DNA of 64,000 bases from NCBI RefSeq assembly GCF_900566085.1, contig NZ_UPHT01000032.1, positions 1-64,000 on the forward strand, given 5' to 3'. The number at the start of each line of letters is the position of its first letter. Within the stretch, counting starts at the first letter, position 1. The notes beneath the pieces were generated by a model. It worked only from the letters and a program-made list of their open reading frames with translations. It had not been told where the DNA came from and searched no databases. Positions 18,989-28,543 of this stretch are shown here, piece by piece. The DNA comes from Mycobacterium attenuatum. Its GTDB lineage: Bacteria > Actinomycetota > Actinomycetes > Mycobacteriales > Mycobacteriaceae. Position numbers and translations under genes: made by a program.

Positions 18989-19405
18989 ATGCTGATTCCC
19001 CGCAAGGTCAAGCACCGCAAGCAACATCATCCCCGCCAGCGTGGCATCGCCAGCGGTGGAACGACGGTGAACTTCGGCGACTACGGGATCCAGGCCCTCG
19101 AGCACGCCTATGTCACCAACCGACAGATCGAAGCGGCCCGTATCGCCATCAACAGGCACATCAAGCGTGGCGGCAAGGTGTGGATCAACATCTTCCCGGA
19201 CCGCCCGTTGACCAAGAAGCCCGCCGAGACCCGGATGGGTTCGGGTAAGGGCTCGCCGGAATGGTGGGTGGCCAACGTCAAGCCGGGCCGGGTGCTGTTT
19301 GAGCTCAGCTATCCCAATGAGGCGATCGCCCGGGCCGCGCTGACCCGTGCGATCCACAAGCTCCCGATCAAGGCGCGGATTATCACTCGAGAGGAGCAGT
19401 TCTGA
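18989..19405 (+). CDS. rplP: 50S ribosomal protein L16
   Basis: A 138-aa L16 starting [19 protein letters not shown] at ATG 18989; the longer in-frame extension overlaps rpsC and is discarded. It has [20 protein letters not shown] and [10 protein letters not shown], which lie near the A-site tRNA. It overlaps rpmC by one base. Confidence 0.98.
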   Translation: MLIPRKVKHRKQHHPRQRGIASGGTTVNFGDYGIQALEHAYVTNRQIEAARIAINRHIKRGGKVWINIFPDRPLTKKPAETRMGSGKGSPEWWVANVKPGRVLFELSYPNEAIARAALTRAIHKLPIKARIITREEQF

Positions 19406-19683
19406 TGGCAGTGGGAATTTCCCCTGGCGAACTGCGTGAGCTCAGCGGCGAGGAATTGACCGAGCGGCTGCGCGAAGCCAAGGAAGAGTTGTTCAATCTG
19501 CGCTTCCAGATGGCGACCGGCCAGCTCAACAACAACCGCCGGCTCCGCACGGTGCGTCAGGAAATCGCACGTGTCTATACGGTGCTGCGCGAACGAGAAC
19601 TGGGGTTGGCTTCTGGGCCCGACGGGCCCGATGGGCCGGATCGTCCCGATGGTCCCGTTGGTCCCGACGGTAAGGAAGCGTGA
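19405..19683 (+). CDS. rpmC: 50S ribosomal protein L29 with Gly-Pro-Asp repeat tail
   Basis: A 92-aa L29. The coiled-coil body ends with [19 protein letters not shown]. It is followed by a tail of repeated Gly-Pro-Asp/Val triplets ending PVGPDGKEA, encoded by imperfect GGGCCCGAC-like 9-bp units at about 19616-19676. The tail makes it roughly 15 residues longer than the M. tuberculosis protein as I recall it. The collagen-like triplets should be flexible and acidic at the tunnel-exit surface. Confidence 0.96.
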   Translation: MAVGISPGELRELSGEELTERLREAKEELFNLRFQMATGQLNNNRRLRTVRQEIARVYTVLRERELGLASGPDGPDGPDRPDGPVGPDGKEA

Positions 19684-20048
19684 TGGCAGAGGCGAAGACG
19701 GGCGCGGCGGCGCCCAAGAAGACGGCCGGCAAGGTACCCGCACCGGAGGCCGCATCAAAGGACAAGGGTCCCAAGCACACTCCGAGCACTCCGAAGCCGC
19801 GTGGCCGCCGCAAGACACGTATCGGCTATGTGGTGAGTGACAAGATGCAGAAGACTATCGTGGTCGAGCTGGAAGATCGCGTGCGGCACCCGTTGTACGG
19901 CAAGATCATTCGCACCACCACCAAGGTAAAGGCGCATGACGAGAACAGCATCGCCGGCATCGGCGACCGCGTCTCGCTGATGGAAACGCGTCCGCTATCG
20001 GCGACCAAGCGCTGGCGCCTGGTCGAGATCCTCGAGAAGGCCAAGTAA
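19680..20048 (+). CDS. rpsQ: 30S ribosomal protein S17
   Basis: A 122-aa S17. A Lys/Ala/Pro-rich N-terminal extension of about 40 residues precedes the conserved [20 protein letters not shown] core. GTG 19680 gives the same MMAEAKTGA opening that I recall for M. tuberculosis; ATG 19683 is the alternative. It is the last gene of the S10 operon. Confidence 0.96.
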   Translation: MMAEAKTGAAAPKKTAGKVPAPEAASKDKGPKHTPSTPKPRGRRKTRIGYVVSDKMQKTIVVELEDRVRHPLYGKIIRTTTKVKAHDENSIAGIGDRVSLMETRPLSATKRWRLVEILEKAK

Positions 20049-20076
20049 GGGCCGGCTAGCCCGATTTCCGACGCAC

Positions 20077-20110
20077 AGCACCCCCGGACCGTCGTATCCC
20101 CGGGGGTGCT
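20077..20110 (+). terminator. Terminator hairpin after the S10 operon
   Basis: Arms AGCACCCCCGG (20077-20087) and CCGGGGGTGCT (20100-20110) form a perfect 11-bp GC-rich stem 29 bp after rpsQ. There is no long U-tract, as is common in mycobacteria. Confidence 0.75.
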
Positions 20111-20302
20111 GCGCGTTGTGGTCGCACCGGTGGGCATTGATTGTCCACCGACCGTAGGACAGGGCGTTCCCGTTGCAAATCGGCCATGCGGCGGACAGTG
20201 TTTTGCACACCGCGCTGTTAATTTTGACCAAGTCGAATGGTCTGAAATGGGCTTTGCTCTGCGCGCATCGTTGACCATCAGATATTGGATCGAAGGTAAT
20301 TC
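20111..20302. promoter_or_regulatory. Upstream region of the small ORF-methyltransferase-P450 operon
   Basis: This 192-bp gap holds no recognised gene. It follows a terminator, so it should carry the promoter for the downstream three-gene unit. It is somewhat richer in A/T than its neighbours near 20215-20300. I cannot assign a specific promoter. Confidence 0.3.
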
Positions 20303-20482
20303 ATGGCACCCGAAACTCTGTTCTGCGAATACGAAGTTGTGTACACCTGGCCCCTCAACGAGGCCAACCACTGCTGCGATAAAACGTCGAAGTCCTTTCC
20401 AAGGCCGCTGCCGGCGGGGATCTCGTCAGCTCGCGAAGAAGAGATCCCCCGCCACCCAGCGAACCACCGGCGAACCGCTTAA
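20303..20482 (+). CDS. Small ORF (59 aa) leading a methyltransferase-P450 operon; possible precursor peptide
   Basis: ATG 20303 is preceded by GAAGG at about 7-bp spacing. The 59-codon product begins MAPETLFCEYEVVYTWPL, continues with NEANHCCDKTSKS, and ends in a basic-acidic tail EEEIPRHPANHRRTA. The aromatic stretch Tyr10...Tyr14-Thr-Trp16 and three Cys are notable. It ends 36 bp before the methyltransferase start used here, and the P450 overlaps that gene in turn. P450-plus-methyltransferase sets acting on aromatic residues of tiny peptides are known (cittilin-type), which makes a precursor role conceivable. It could equally be a leader peptide or a chance open frame. Confidence 0.45.
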   Translation: MAPETLFCEYEVVYTWPLNEANHCCDKTSKSFPRPLPAGISSAREEEIPRHPANHRRTA

Positions 20483-20518
20483 CGAATGCCGCCAGCCCAG
20501 CCAAAGGACGTTCTCGAG

Positions 20519-21205
20519 ATGGCAAACGCAGCCACCACGGCCGCAGCCAGCGCGGTGGCAGCCGATGGCACGGCGGTCGAAATCTATCGCCGATTGCCGT
20601 CGCTGGGCGAGGTGGAGCACATTAGTTCAGTGCTGGCGCCCAACAGCTCGGTCCTCGACTTAGGCGCCGGCACCGGACGTATCGCAGATCCCCTGACTGC
20701 GCTTGGGCATCGCGTCACCGCCGTCGACGATTCCGCCGAAATGCTGGCGCACATCCGTCACGCTCGAAAGATTCAGTCCCGTATCGAGGATCTGCGATTG
20801 CCCGAGCGATTCGACGCGGTGCTGCTGGTCGGCAACATGCTGAACTATCCGGGCACGCGCCTGCGCAGGTCATTGCTGGCCACGGTGGCGCACCACCTCG
20901 CGCCGGCCGGACGAGCAATCATTCAATGGGCGCCGCCTCGGCTGCTGGCTGCCCGGACAAAAGGCCTTACCGTGGCCACCACCGTCGGGGCGGTAACGAT
21001 GACCCTGTCCATCCATTCCAACCGGGGTGGTCTCGTGAAGGGCGAGTTCACGTTGGCTGCCGACAGCCAGTGCTGGCACCAACCGGTGGCCTTGGCGCGC
21101 ATCAGCGCGCCGACAGTGCGCGCCGAATTGGCGCGCGCGGGGCTCGTCCTCACCACCACTGCTCCCGGAGAAACCCGCTGGCTACAGGCCAGGCGGCGGC
21201 GGTGA
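20519..21205 (+). CDS. Class I SAM-dependent methyltransferase
   Basis: A 228-aa protein with the SAM-binding motif I as [15 protein letters not shown] and an acidic strand [11 protein letters not shown]. Motif IV-like [13 protein letters not shown] follows. ATG 20519 was chosen because AAAGGA lies 10 bp upstream; ATG 20486 is possible but lacks a site. Its stop overlaps the P450 GTG start (GTGA), so the two are co-translated. The substrate is unknown. Confidence 0.8.
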   Translation: MANAATTAAASAVAADGTAVEIYRRLPSLGEVEHISSVLAPNSSVLDLGAGTGRIADPLTALGHRVTAVDDSAEMLAHIRHARKIQSRIEDLRLPERFDAVLLVGNMLNYPGTRLRRSLLATVAHHLAPAGRAIIQWAPPRLLAARTKGLTVATTVGAVTMTLSIHSNRGGLVKGEFTLAADSQCWHQPVALARISAPTVRAELARAGLVLTTTAPGETRWLQARRRR

Positions 21206-22455
21206 CGGCGCGCGCGACCGGCCAGATCGCCGGTCCGCTCGCAATGGATCTGACCGATCCGGACAACTTCGCTAACGGCTTCCCGCACCATGTCTTCGCG
21301 ATCCATCGCCGGGAAGCGCCGGTGTTCTGGCACGAGCCGACGGCGCACACACCCGATGACGAAGGCTTCTGGTCGGTGGCTACCTATGCCGATACCATTG
21401 CGGTACTGCGTGATTCAACGACATATTCGTCGGTTACCGGTGGCCGGCGACCGTTCGGCGGCACATTGCTGCGGGATATGCCGGTGGCCGGGCACGTACT
21501 GAATATGATGGACGATCCTAGGCATGCTCAGGTCCGACGACTGGTCGCTTCCGGGATGGGACCACGGATGATTCGCCGCCTGCAAGCTGACCTGCGCCGC
21601 CGAACCCGTAACCTGTTCGACCAGATCGAGCCGGGCGTAGCCATCGATGTCGCGGTCGATATCGCCGCCGACCTGCCGATGCAAATGATTTGCCTGCTGC
21701 TTGGCATCCCGCAGAGCGATCGGCGTTGGCTGTTGGACGAGTTTGAGCCGGGTTTCGATTTTCGCGGTTCCCGAACCGAATACCTGGCATGGATTTTCGG
21801 GGATGTCGCTGAATCACGAAGGGACAGTTACTGCCACGAGCTGATCGCGCGCAAACGCGCCGAGCCGGCCGATGACATGCTGTCGCTCGTCGCCAACGCG
21901 ACCGTCGAAGATGGTGGTGCACGGGTTCTGTCGGACGTCGAGGTATATCTGTTCTTCCATACGCTGTTCAGCGCGGGCACCGAGACCACCCGCAGCGTCA
22001 TCGTCGGCGGGTTGCTTGCCCTTGCCGAACGTCCAGAGCAATGGCGGCGGCTTCGTCAAGACCTGAGTTTGTTGCCTACGGCCATCGAGGAAATGGTGCG
22101 CTGGACGACGCCGTCGTCCTCGAAGCGGCGTACGGCTACCCGCTCAACCATGCTCGGCGGCCAGTCGATCGAGGCCGGACAGAAGGTGTTGGTATGGGAG
22201 GGTTCGGCCAACCGCGACCCTGTGGTGTTCGACCGAGCCGACGAGTTCGACATCACCCGCAAACCCAACCCGCATCTGGGCTTCGGGCAGGGTGTGCACT
22301 ATTGCCTCGGTGCTACCTTGGCCCGCTTGGAGTTGCGGGTGTTCTTCGAGGAACTGTTGTCGCGCTTCGACCGGATCCAGGTGGTGGCACCGGTCGAATG
22401 GACCGGTAGCAACCGCCGCAACGGATTGCAGCATCTGGTCATGGCATTTGGCTGA
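21202..22455 (+). CDS. Cytochrome P450 monooxygenase
   Basis: A 417-aa soluble P450. The heme-ligand motif [15 protein letters not shown] has Cys368, the I-helix oxygen-activation motif is [10 protein letters not shown], and the K-helix ExxR is EEMVR. The N-terminal part ([20 protein letters not shown], [24 protein letters not shown]) resembles mycobacterial CYP families acting on lipids or small molecules. GTG 21202 overlaps the methyltransferase by 4 nt; a longer open frame upstream is an overlap shadow. It needs an external ferredoxin, which is not in the window. Confidence 0.92.
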   Translation: MTARATGQIAGPLAMDLTDPDNFANGFPHHVFAIHRREAPVFWHEPTAHTPDDEGFWSVATYADTIAVLRDSTTYSSVTGGRRPFGGTLLRDMPVAGHVLNMMDDPRHAQVRRLVASGMGPRMIRRLQADLRRRTRNLFDQIEPGVAIDVAVDIAADLPMQMICLLLGIPQSDRRWLLDEFEPGFDFRGSRTEYLAWIFGDVAESRRDSYCHELIARKRAEPADDMLSLVANATVEDGGARVLSDVEVYLFFHTLFSAGTETTRSVIVGGLLALAERPEQWRRLRQDLSLLPTAIEEMVRWTTPSSSKRRTATRSTMLGGQSIEAGQKVLVWEGSANRDPVVFDRADEFDITRKPNPHLGFGQGVHYCLGATLARLELRVFFEELLSRFDRIQVVAPVEWTGSNRRNGLQHLVMAFG

Positions 22456-22560
22456 CACCTGACTCTCAGCTGATTCTGAATCCGGCTGGCTACCCTGGCT
22501 GCGGGTGTAGTCTGCACGCGATATCGGGCACGTGCAATCACTTAAGGGAGTAGGGCGGCT

Positions 22561-24921
22561 ATGACGTCGGGTTCAACCGGGTTTCAAGGCAAAATCGAGC
22601 TGGATATCCGTGACTCGGAACCGGATTGGGGTCCCTACGCGGCTCCCACCGCGCCGGAGAACGCGCCCAACATTTTGTACCTGGTCTGGGACGACACCGG
22701 CATTGCGACCTGGGACTGCTTCGGTGGCCTGGTGGAGATGCCCGCCATGACGCGCATCGCCGAGCGCGGCGTGCGCCTGACGCAATTCCACACCACCGCG
22801 CTGTGTTCGCCGACGCGAGCCTCGCTGCTGACCGGGCGCAACGCGACCACCGTCGGGATGGCCACCATCGAAGAATTCACCGACGGTTTCCCCAACTGCA
22901 ACGGCCGGATACCCGCCGATACCGCCCTTCTTTCCGAAGTGCTTGCCGAGCGCGGCTACAACACCTACTGCGTGGGCAAATGGCATCTGACACCGCTCGA
23001 GGAGGCCAACATGGCCTCGACGAAGCGGCATTGGCCCACATCCCGGGGCTTCGAACGTTTCTACGGGTTCATGGGGGGCGAGACCGACCAGTGGTACCCG
23101 GACCTGGTGTACGACAACCACCCGGTGAGCCCGCCCGGCACCCCCGAGGACGGCTATCACCTGTCGAAGGACCTGGCCGACAAGGCGATCGAATTCATCC
23201 GTGACGCCAAGGTGATCGCCGCGGACAAGCCGTGGTTCACCTACCTGTGCCCGGGCGCCGGACACGCCCCGCATCACGTCTTTACGGAGTGGGCGGACAA
23301 ATATGCCGGCAAGTTCGACATGGGTTATGAGCAGTATCGCGAGATCGTGCTGGAGCGGCAGAAGTCCATGGGCATCGTGCCGCCGGACACCGAATTGTCG
23401 CCGATCAACCCCTATCTCGACGTCAAGGGACCGCAAGGCGAGCCGTGGCCGCTGCAGGACACCGTGCGGCCCTGGGATTCGCTCAACGACGAAGAGAAGA
23501 AGCTGTTCTGCCGGATGGCCGAGGTGTTCGCCGGTTTCCTGAGCTACACCGATGCGCAGATCGGCCGGATCCTGGACTACCTCGAGGAATCTGGACAGCT
23601 GGACAACACCATCATCGTGGTGATCTCCGACAACGGTGCCAGCGGTGAGGGCGGACCCAACGGGTCGGTCAACGAAGGAAAGTTCTTCAACGGCTATATC
23701 GACACGGTCGAAGAGAGCATGAAACTGTTCGACCACCTCGGTGGCCCGCAAACCTACAACCACTACCCGATCGGGTGGGCGATGGCCTTCAACACGCCCT
23801 ACAAGCTGTTCAAGCGTTATGCCTCGCACGAAGGCGGAATCGCCGATACGGCCGTCATCTCCTGGCCGTCCGGTATCGCGGCCCACGGCGAAGTCCGGGA
23901 CAACTACGTCAACGTCGCCGACATCACCCCGACCGTTTACGAGCTGCTGGGCATGACACCTCCAGACACCGTCAAGGGCATTGCCCAAAAGCCGCTGGAT
24001 GGGGTGAGTTTCAAAGCCGCTCTTGATGATTCGGCTGCCGACACCGGCAAGAGCACCCAGTTCTACGCCATGCTGGGCACCCGCGGAATCTGGCACCAGG
24101 GCTGGTTCGCCAACACCATCCACGCCGCCACACCGGCGGGTTGGTCACATTTCGACGCCGACCACTGGGAACTGTTCCACATCGAAAAAGACCGCAGCCA
24201 ATGCCATGACCTTGCTGCCGAGCATCCCGAGAAGCTCGAAGAACTCAAGGCGCTGTGGTTCTCCGAGGCGGCAAAGTACAACGGCCTGCCGTTGTCGGAC
24301 CTCAACATCGTGGAAACGATGATGCGGTCGCGACCCTACCTGGTCACCGAACGTTCCACCTACATCTACTATCCCGACTGCGCCGACGTCGGTATCGGGG
24401 CCGCCGCCGAAATCCGTGGTCGTTCGTTCGCCGTCGTCGCCGAGGTGACCGTGGACACCACCGGGGCCGAAGGCGTGCTGTTCAAACAGGGCGGCGCGCA
24501 CGGTGGCCACGTGTTGTTCATCCAGGACGGGCGGCTGCATTACGTCTACAACTTCCTCGGTGAGCGCCAGCAGCTGCTCTCGTCGGTCGGCCCGATCCCG
24601 CTCGGCCGACACCTGCTCGGCGTGCGCTATGAGCGAACTGGAACGGTACCCAACAGCCATACCCCGCTGGGTGATCTGACGATGTACTTCGACCAGCACG
24701 AGGTCGGCACCCTCGCCGACGTGACGACGCACCCGGGAACGTTCGGGTTGGCGGGTGCCGGCATCACCGTCGGGCGCAACGGCGGTTCGGCGGTGTCGAG
24801 TCGCTACAAGGCGCCGTTCGTCTTTACCGGCGGAACCATTGCCCAGGTGACGATCGACCTATCCGGACGACCGTATGAAGACGTGGAAAAAGAACTCGCC
24901 CTTGCCTTTTCGCGCGACTAG
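22561..24921 (+). CDS. atsA: Arylsulfatase (type I sulfatase)
   Basis: A 786-aa sulfatase that hydrolyses sulfate esters with a formylglycine made from Cys82 in CSPTRASLLTGR. Metal-ligand regions include LVWDDTG near residue 43, GKWHLTP, and VVISDNGASGEGG. The last ~150 residues form an extra beta-rich domain, as in M. tuberculosis AtsA of nearly identical length. It has no signal peptide. The activating enzyme is encoded two genes downstream. Confidence 0.95.
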   Translation: MTSGSTGFQGKIELDIRDSEPDWGPYAAPTAPENAPNILYLVWDDTGIATWDCFGGLVEMPAMTRIAERGVRLTQFHTTALCSPTRASLLTGRNATTVGMATIEEFTDGFPNCNGRIPADTALLSEVLAERGYNTYCVGKWHLTPLEEANMASTKRHWPTSRGFERFYGFMGGETDQWYPDLVYDNHPVSPPGTPEDGYHLSKDLADKAIEFIRDAKVIAADKPWFTYLCPGAGHAPHHVFTEWADKYAGKFDMGYEQYREIVLERQKSMGIVPPDTELSPINPYLDVKGPQGEPWPLQDTVRPWDSLNDEEKKLFCRMAEVFAGFLSYTDAQIGRILDYLEESGQLDNTIIVVISDNGASGEGGPNGSVNEGKFFNGYIDTVEESMKLFDHLGGPQTYNHYPIGWAMAFNTPYKLFKRYASHEGGIADTAVISWPSGIAAHGEVRDNYVNVADITPTVYELLGMTPPDTVKGIAQKPLDGVSFKAALDDSAADTGKSTQFYAMLGTRGIWHQGWFANTIHAATPAGWSHFDADHWELFHIEKDRSQCHDLAAEHPEKLEELKALWFSEAAKYNGLPLSDLNIVETMMRSRPYLVTERSTYIYYPDCADVGIGAAAEIRGRSFAVVAEVTVDTTGAEGVLFKQGGAHGGHVLFIQDGRLHYVYNFLGERQQLLSSVGPIPLGRHLLGVRYERTGTVPNSHTPLGDLTMYFDQHEVGTLADVTTHPGTFGLAGAGITVGRNGGSAVSSRYKAPFVFTGGTIAQVTIDLSGRPYEDVEKELALAFSRD

Positions 24922-25564
24922 GTACTCAACGGTACTGCTGTGCGCAGTGGCGCTGATATGCCTGTCGGGCGTCGCGGCCGGCTGTGGTGAGCGTGGCGGT
25001 GGGGGGACGCCCGCTCACCCTGACCCGGCGGAGCCGGTGCCCGGCATCGTGACGACGCACCCGGAGCACATTCCGCCCGATACGGTCGCCTGTTCGCCGT
25101 CGCTGACCGGCGAGGGCCGAGCGACCCTGGCCGTCGTCTCGGACCCGGCCGCACCCAGGATTACGATCAGCGTGCCCGACGGTTGGACGTCGGAGCCCGG
25201 CGCCGGGGATACCGCACTGACGTTGGACGGCCCCAACGGCATGTCGGCGACTGTGACCATCGCACCTACCGATCGGCAGCCGGACGGCGCTTTCCTGGCC
25301 TACACCGCAGCCCTGGGCGGGTCGATGCGGCGTCTGAACTTTTCGGTGATCGGGGTGCCGTTTTGCGGTTTCAGCAGCCAGTTGTTGACCGGCACCCTGC
25401 AGGGATCGTCGGGCCCGATCGAATTCGCCGATCGCATCGCTCACATCTGGACCAACACCAAGAACTACCTGGTGGCCATCCATCTGGAGGGCCCGGCGGC
25501 GGTGCCTGGCTTCCGTTCGGCAAAGTCGGCCTTGATGCAGAATTTCGCCGTCGCCATCCCCTGA
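24875..25564 (+). CDS. Lipoprotein of the LpqN/LpqT type
   Basis: A 229-aa exported lipoprotein. The signal peptide has a basic start (MKTWKKNSPLPFRATRYS), a hydrophobic core LLCAVALICLSG and lipobox VAAGC, with lipidation on that Cys. The mature part carries ITISVPDGWTSEPG and NTKNYLVAIHLEGPAA, which resemble the LpqN family. It overlaps the atsA 3' end by 47 bp in another frame, and no later start keeps the signal peptide. Its place between a sulfatase and its activator may be incidental. Confidence 0.78.
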   Translation: MKTWKKNSPLPFRATRYSTVLLCAVALICLSGVAAGCGERGGGGTPAHPDPAEPVPGIVTTHPEHIPPDTVACSPSLTGEGRATLAVVSDPAAPRITISVPDGWTSEPGAGDTALTLDGPNGMSATVTIAPTDRQPDGAFLAYTAALGGSMRRLNFSVIGVPFCGFSSQLLTGTLQGSSGPIEFADRIAHIWTNTKNYLVAIHLEGPAAVPGFRSAKSALMQNFAVAIP

Positions 25565-25580
25565 GTCATACCCTGAAGCC

Positions 25581-26471
25581 GTGTTAACCGAACTGGTTGA
25601 GCTGCCGGGCGAGTCGTTTCGTATGGGATCGACGAGCTTCTACCCCGAAGAAGCGCCGATTCATACCGTCACCGTGCCCGCGTTCGCCATCGAGAGCCAC
25701 CCGGTCACCAACGCACAGTTTGCCGAATTCGTCGCTGCCACAGGGTATGTCACGGTCGCCGAACAACCCATGGATCCTGCGCTCTATCCGGGGGCCGACC
25801 CCGACGACCTGGTTCCGGGTGCCATGGTGTTCCGTCCGACCGCAGGCCCGGTCGATCTGCGCGACTGGCGGCAGTGGTGGGATTGGGTGCCGGGTGCGAG
25901 CTGGCGCCGGCCATTTGGCCCAGACAGCGACATCGTCGACAAGTCCAGCCACCCCGTCGTGCAGGTGGCCTATCCCGACGCGGCCGCCTACGCGCGATGG
26001 GCCGGACGGCGGCTGCCCACCGAGGCCGAGTGGGAGTACGCGGCACGCGCGGGAACTACGACGACGTATGCCTGGGGCGACGAGGCCACGCCCGGCGGGC
26101 AGCTGATGGCCAACACCTGGCAGGGTCAGTTCCCCTACCGCAACGACGGCGCCCTGGGCTGGGTGGGCACCTCGCCGGTGGGCGCCTTCCCGCCCAACGG
26201 CTTCCGTCTGGTCGACATGATCGGCAACGTGTGGGAATGGACCGCAACCGAGTTCTCCGCGCACCACCGCCTCGATCAGCCTCCGAAGCCGTGCTGCGCG
26301 CCGTCAGGGCCTGCCGATCCCTCCATCAGCCTGACCCTCAAGGGCGGCTCGCATCTGTGCGCGCCCGAGTATTGCCATCGGTACCGGCCGGCGGCTCGCT
26401 CGCCACAATCACAGGACACCGCGACCACCCATATCGGATTCCGGTGTGTGGCCGAACGCGGATCGCGCTAA
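25581..26471 (+). CDS. Formylglycine-generating enzyme (sulfatase activator)
   Basis: A 296-aa FGE that oxidises the CxPxR cysteine of sulfatases such as AtsA to formylglycine, using copper and oxygen. Family blocks include ESHPVTNAQFAEFVAATGY, RRLPTEAEWEYAARAG, DMIGNVWEWTATEF and LKGGSHLCAPEYCHRYRPAA, where Cys260 and Cys265 (C-x4-C) are the copper/active-site pair. It starts at GTG 25581, 16 bp after the lipoprotein. Rv0712 in M. tuberculosis is the counterpart. Confidence 0.93.
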   Translation: MLTELVELPGESFRMGSTSFYPEEAPIHTVTVPAFAIESHPVTNAQFAEFVAATGYVTVAEQPMDPALYPGADPDDLVPGAMVFRPTAGPVDLRDWRQWWDWVPGASWRRPFGPDSDIVDKSSHPVVQVAYPDAAAYARWAGRRLPTEAEWEYAARAGTTTTYAWGDEATPGGQLMANTWQGQFPYRNDGALGWVGTSPVGAFPPNGFRLVDMIGNVWEWTATEFSAHHRLDQPPKPCCAPSGPADPSISLTLKGGSHLCAPEYCHRYRPAARSPQSQDTATTHIGFRCVAERGSR

Positions 26472-26567
26472 GGGAATTCGCGGGCCTTCGGCCCGGCGCG
26501 TTGCCGCCTGATCGCCGGTGCGGCTCATTAGCATCTGCCCCGTGTGCACCACGAAGAGCTGGGCGCT

Positions 26568-27479
26568 ATGACGCATCAGGCTCCGGAGGCCCCGGCACCA
26601 GCGTCTTCGCCCCCGGGCAAGTCGCGTGGAATTCGCCTCGCGATCGGCTTGGTTGTCGTCGTCGGCGTCATCGTCGTCTACACCTTGTCCCTGTTCGGCG
26701 TGCATTTGCTGGCCACGTCGGCGCCCGCGCTGCCGGAACCGGACCTGGGCACTACCGAAGACACCGTCGTGCAGGTCCGGCTGGAGAAGCTTGAGACCGT
26801 CGCCAACCGCCTTACGGTGAATGTGCTTGTCATTCCCGAAGATTCGAAGTTCGACAAACGTCTCGACGTGCTGACCCAAGACCTTGCCGTTCGGTTGTAT
26901 CCGGAGAACGATCTTGGCGACCTGCAGTACCCGGTCGGAAAGTCACCGGCGCAGGTCAGCACGGCGATCGAGGCGGAAGGCGATCCGGCCAACTGGCCGT
27001 TCGACTCGTACACCACGGGCGTCATCTCTGCCGACGTGATTGTCGGGTCCGGCGAGAGCAGGGTGAAAGAACCCGCCCGGGTCGAGGTGATCGGCTCATT
27101 GGACGGCTGGGACGTCAGCGTGCAACGCGTCGGCGAGTCCAGCCAGACCACTAGCCGGCCCGACAACGTCATCATCACCTTGCACCGGGCAAAGGGTTCA
27201 CTGATCTTCGACCTGGGCATCATTCTGGTCCTGGTCAGCCTGCCGACGCTGGCACTATGGGTGTCCATTCCGATGGCGCTGGGCAGGAAGAAGTTCTTGC
27301 CGCCGTTCGTGTCGTGGTTCGCCGCAATGCTGTTCGCGGTTGTCCCGCTGCGCAATATCCTGCCCGGCAACCCGCCGCCCGGCTCCTGGATTGACCAGGC
27401 GATCACGCTGTGGGTGCTGATCGCCTTGATCGTGGCGATGAGCCTGTTCATCTTCGCCTACCGCCGACAATCGGACTGA
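26568..27479 (+). CDS. DUF4436 membrane protein, copy 1 (Rv0713-like)
   Basis: About 303 aa. It has an N-terminal membrane helix (LAIGLVVVVGVIVVYTLSLF), an extracytoplasmic domain with LDVLTQDLAVRLYPENDLGD and VGKSPAQVSTAIEAEGDPAN, and three C-terminal helices (LGIILVLVSLPTLALWVS, FAAMLFAVVPLRN, LIALIVAMSLFIFAY). ATG 26568 is preferred over GTG 26544. It is closely similar to the next gene. Function is unknown. Confidence 0.82.
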   Translation: MTHQAPEAPAPASSPPGKSRGIRLAIGLVVVVGVIVVYTLSLFGVHLLATSAPALPEPDLGTTEDTVVQVRLEKLETVANRLTVNVLVIPEDSKFDKRLDVLTQDLAVRLYPENDLGDLQYPVGKSPAQVSTAIEAEGDPANWPFDSYTTGVISADVIVGSGESRVKEPARVEVIGSLDGWDVSVQRVGESSQTTSRPDNVIITLHRAKGSLIFDLGIILVLVSLPTLALWVSIPMALGRKKFLPPFVSWFAAMLFAVVPLRNILPGNPPPGSWIDQAITLWVLIALIVAMSLFIFAYRRQSD

Positions 27480-27574
27480 TCTAGAAACGTCACCGGCGGG
27501 AACGCCGGTTGCTACCATCTGACTCCGTGTCTGGGGCAGATATACGTCAGCAGTCTGTCCGGCGGTGACCGCAG

Positions 27575-28543
27575 ATGACGGATAACCACGGCCCGGCGGC
27601 GCCAGACGCGGGTGTACCTGCCGGTTCGGCGACGGCGTCTGCACCGGGCGGATCAGCGGCGTCTGTGCCGGCCCGCCCGCACATGTCGCGACGCAAACAC
27701 CTGGTGCTCGATGTGTCGATCATCGTGGGTGTCGCCGTTGTCTATGTCCTTTCGCTGGTCGGCTATCACTGGCTGGCCAGCACCCCGGGACCGTTGCCCA
27801 AGCCGGATGTGGGCACCACCGAGGACACCGTGGTGCTGGTCCGCTTCGAGCAACTGCACACCGTGGCAAATCGCCTCGACGTGAAAGTCCTGGTGATGCC
27901 TGACGATTCGATGATCGACAAGCGTCTCGACGTGCTGACCACCGACACGTCGGTGCGTCTTTATCCGACCAACGACCTGGGTGACCTGCAGTACCCGGTA
28001 GGGAAATCGCCGGCTCAGGTCGCCACCACCATCGAAGCGCACGGCGATCCCGGCAACTGGCCGTTTGACACCTACACCACCGACACCATCCAGGCCGACG
28101 TGCTGGTCGGGGCCGGTGACACTCGTCAGTACAAACCCGCCCGGGTTGAAGTGACCGGATCGCTCGAGGGCTGGGACATCAGCGCCCAGCGCGTCGGGGA
28201 CTCGAGCCAAACCTCGGATCGGCCGGACAATGTGATCATCACGCTGAAGCGAGCCAGGGGGCCGCTGGTCTTCGACCTGGGCATCTGCCTGGTGCTGGTC
28301 ACGCTGCCGACGCTGGCCCTGTTCGTGGCCATTCAGATGGTCACCGGCCGGCGAAAATTCTTGCCGCCGTTCTCAACGTGGTATGCCGCGATGTTGTTTG
28401 CCGTGGTGCCGCTGCGCAATATCCTTCCCGGCTCCCCGCCGGCGGGATCATGGATCGACCAAGCCGTGGTGATCTGGGTGCTGATTGCGCTCGCCACGGC
28501 CATGGTGGTGTATGTCGTCGCGTGGTACCGGGAATCCGAGTAG
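27575..28543 (+). CDS. DUF4436 membrane protein, copy 2
   Basis: A 322-aa paralogue of the preceding protein with the same helix-domain-three-helix plan and long identical runs (NDLGDLQYPVGKSPAQV, VVPLRNILPGSPPAGSWIDQ). A Pro/Ala-rich cytoplasmic N-terminus of about 35 residues differs from copy 1. The tandem pair is separated by 95 bp and apparently arose by local duplication; M. tuberculosis has a single Rv0713 here as far as I recall. Confidence 0.82.
   Translation: MTDNHGPAAPDAGVPAGSATASAPGGSAASVPARPHMSRRKHLVLDVSIIVGVAVVYVLSLVGYHWLASTPGPLPKPDVGTTEDTVVLVRFEQLHTVANRLDVKVLVMPDDSMIDKRLDVLTTDTSVRLYPTNDLGDLQYPVGKSPAQVATTIEAHGDPGNWPFDTYTTDTIQADVLVGAGDTRQYKPARVEVTGSLEGWDISAQRVGDSSQTSDRPDNVIITLKRARGPLVFDLGICLVLVTLPTLALFVAIQMVTGRRKFLPPFSTWYAAMLFAVVPLRNILPGSPPAGSWIDQAVVIWVLIALATAMVVYVVAWYRESE

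Noticed and set aside
20106..20663. 185-codon rightward frame over the S10-operon terminator
   Set aside because: It begins inside the terminator hairpin and overlaps both the small ORF and the methyltransferase in another frame; composition is Arg/Pro/Gln-rich, as expected of a shadow.
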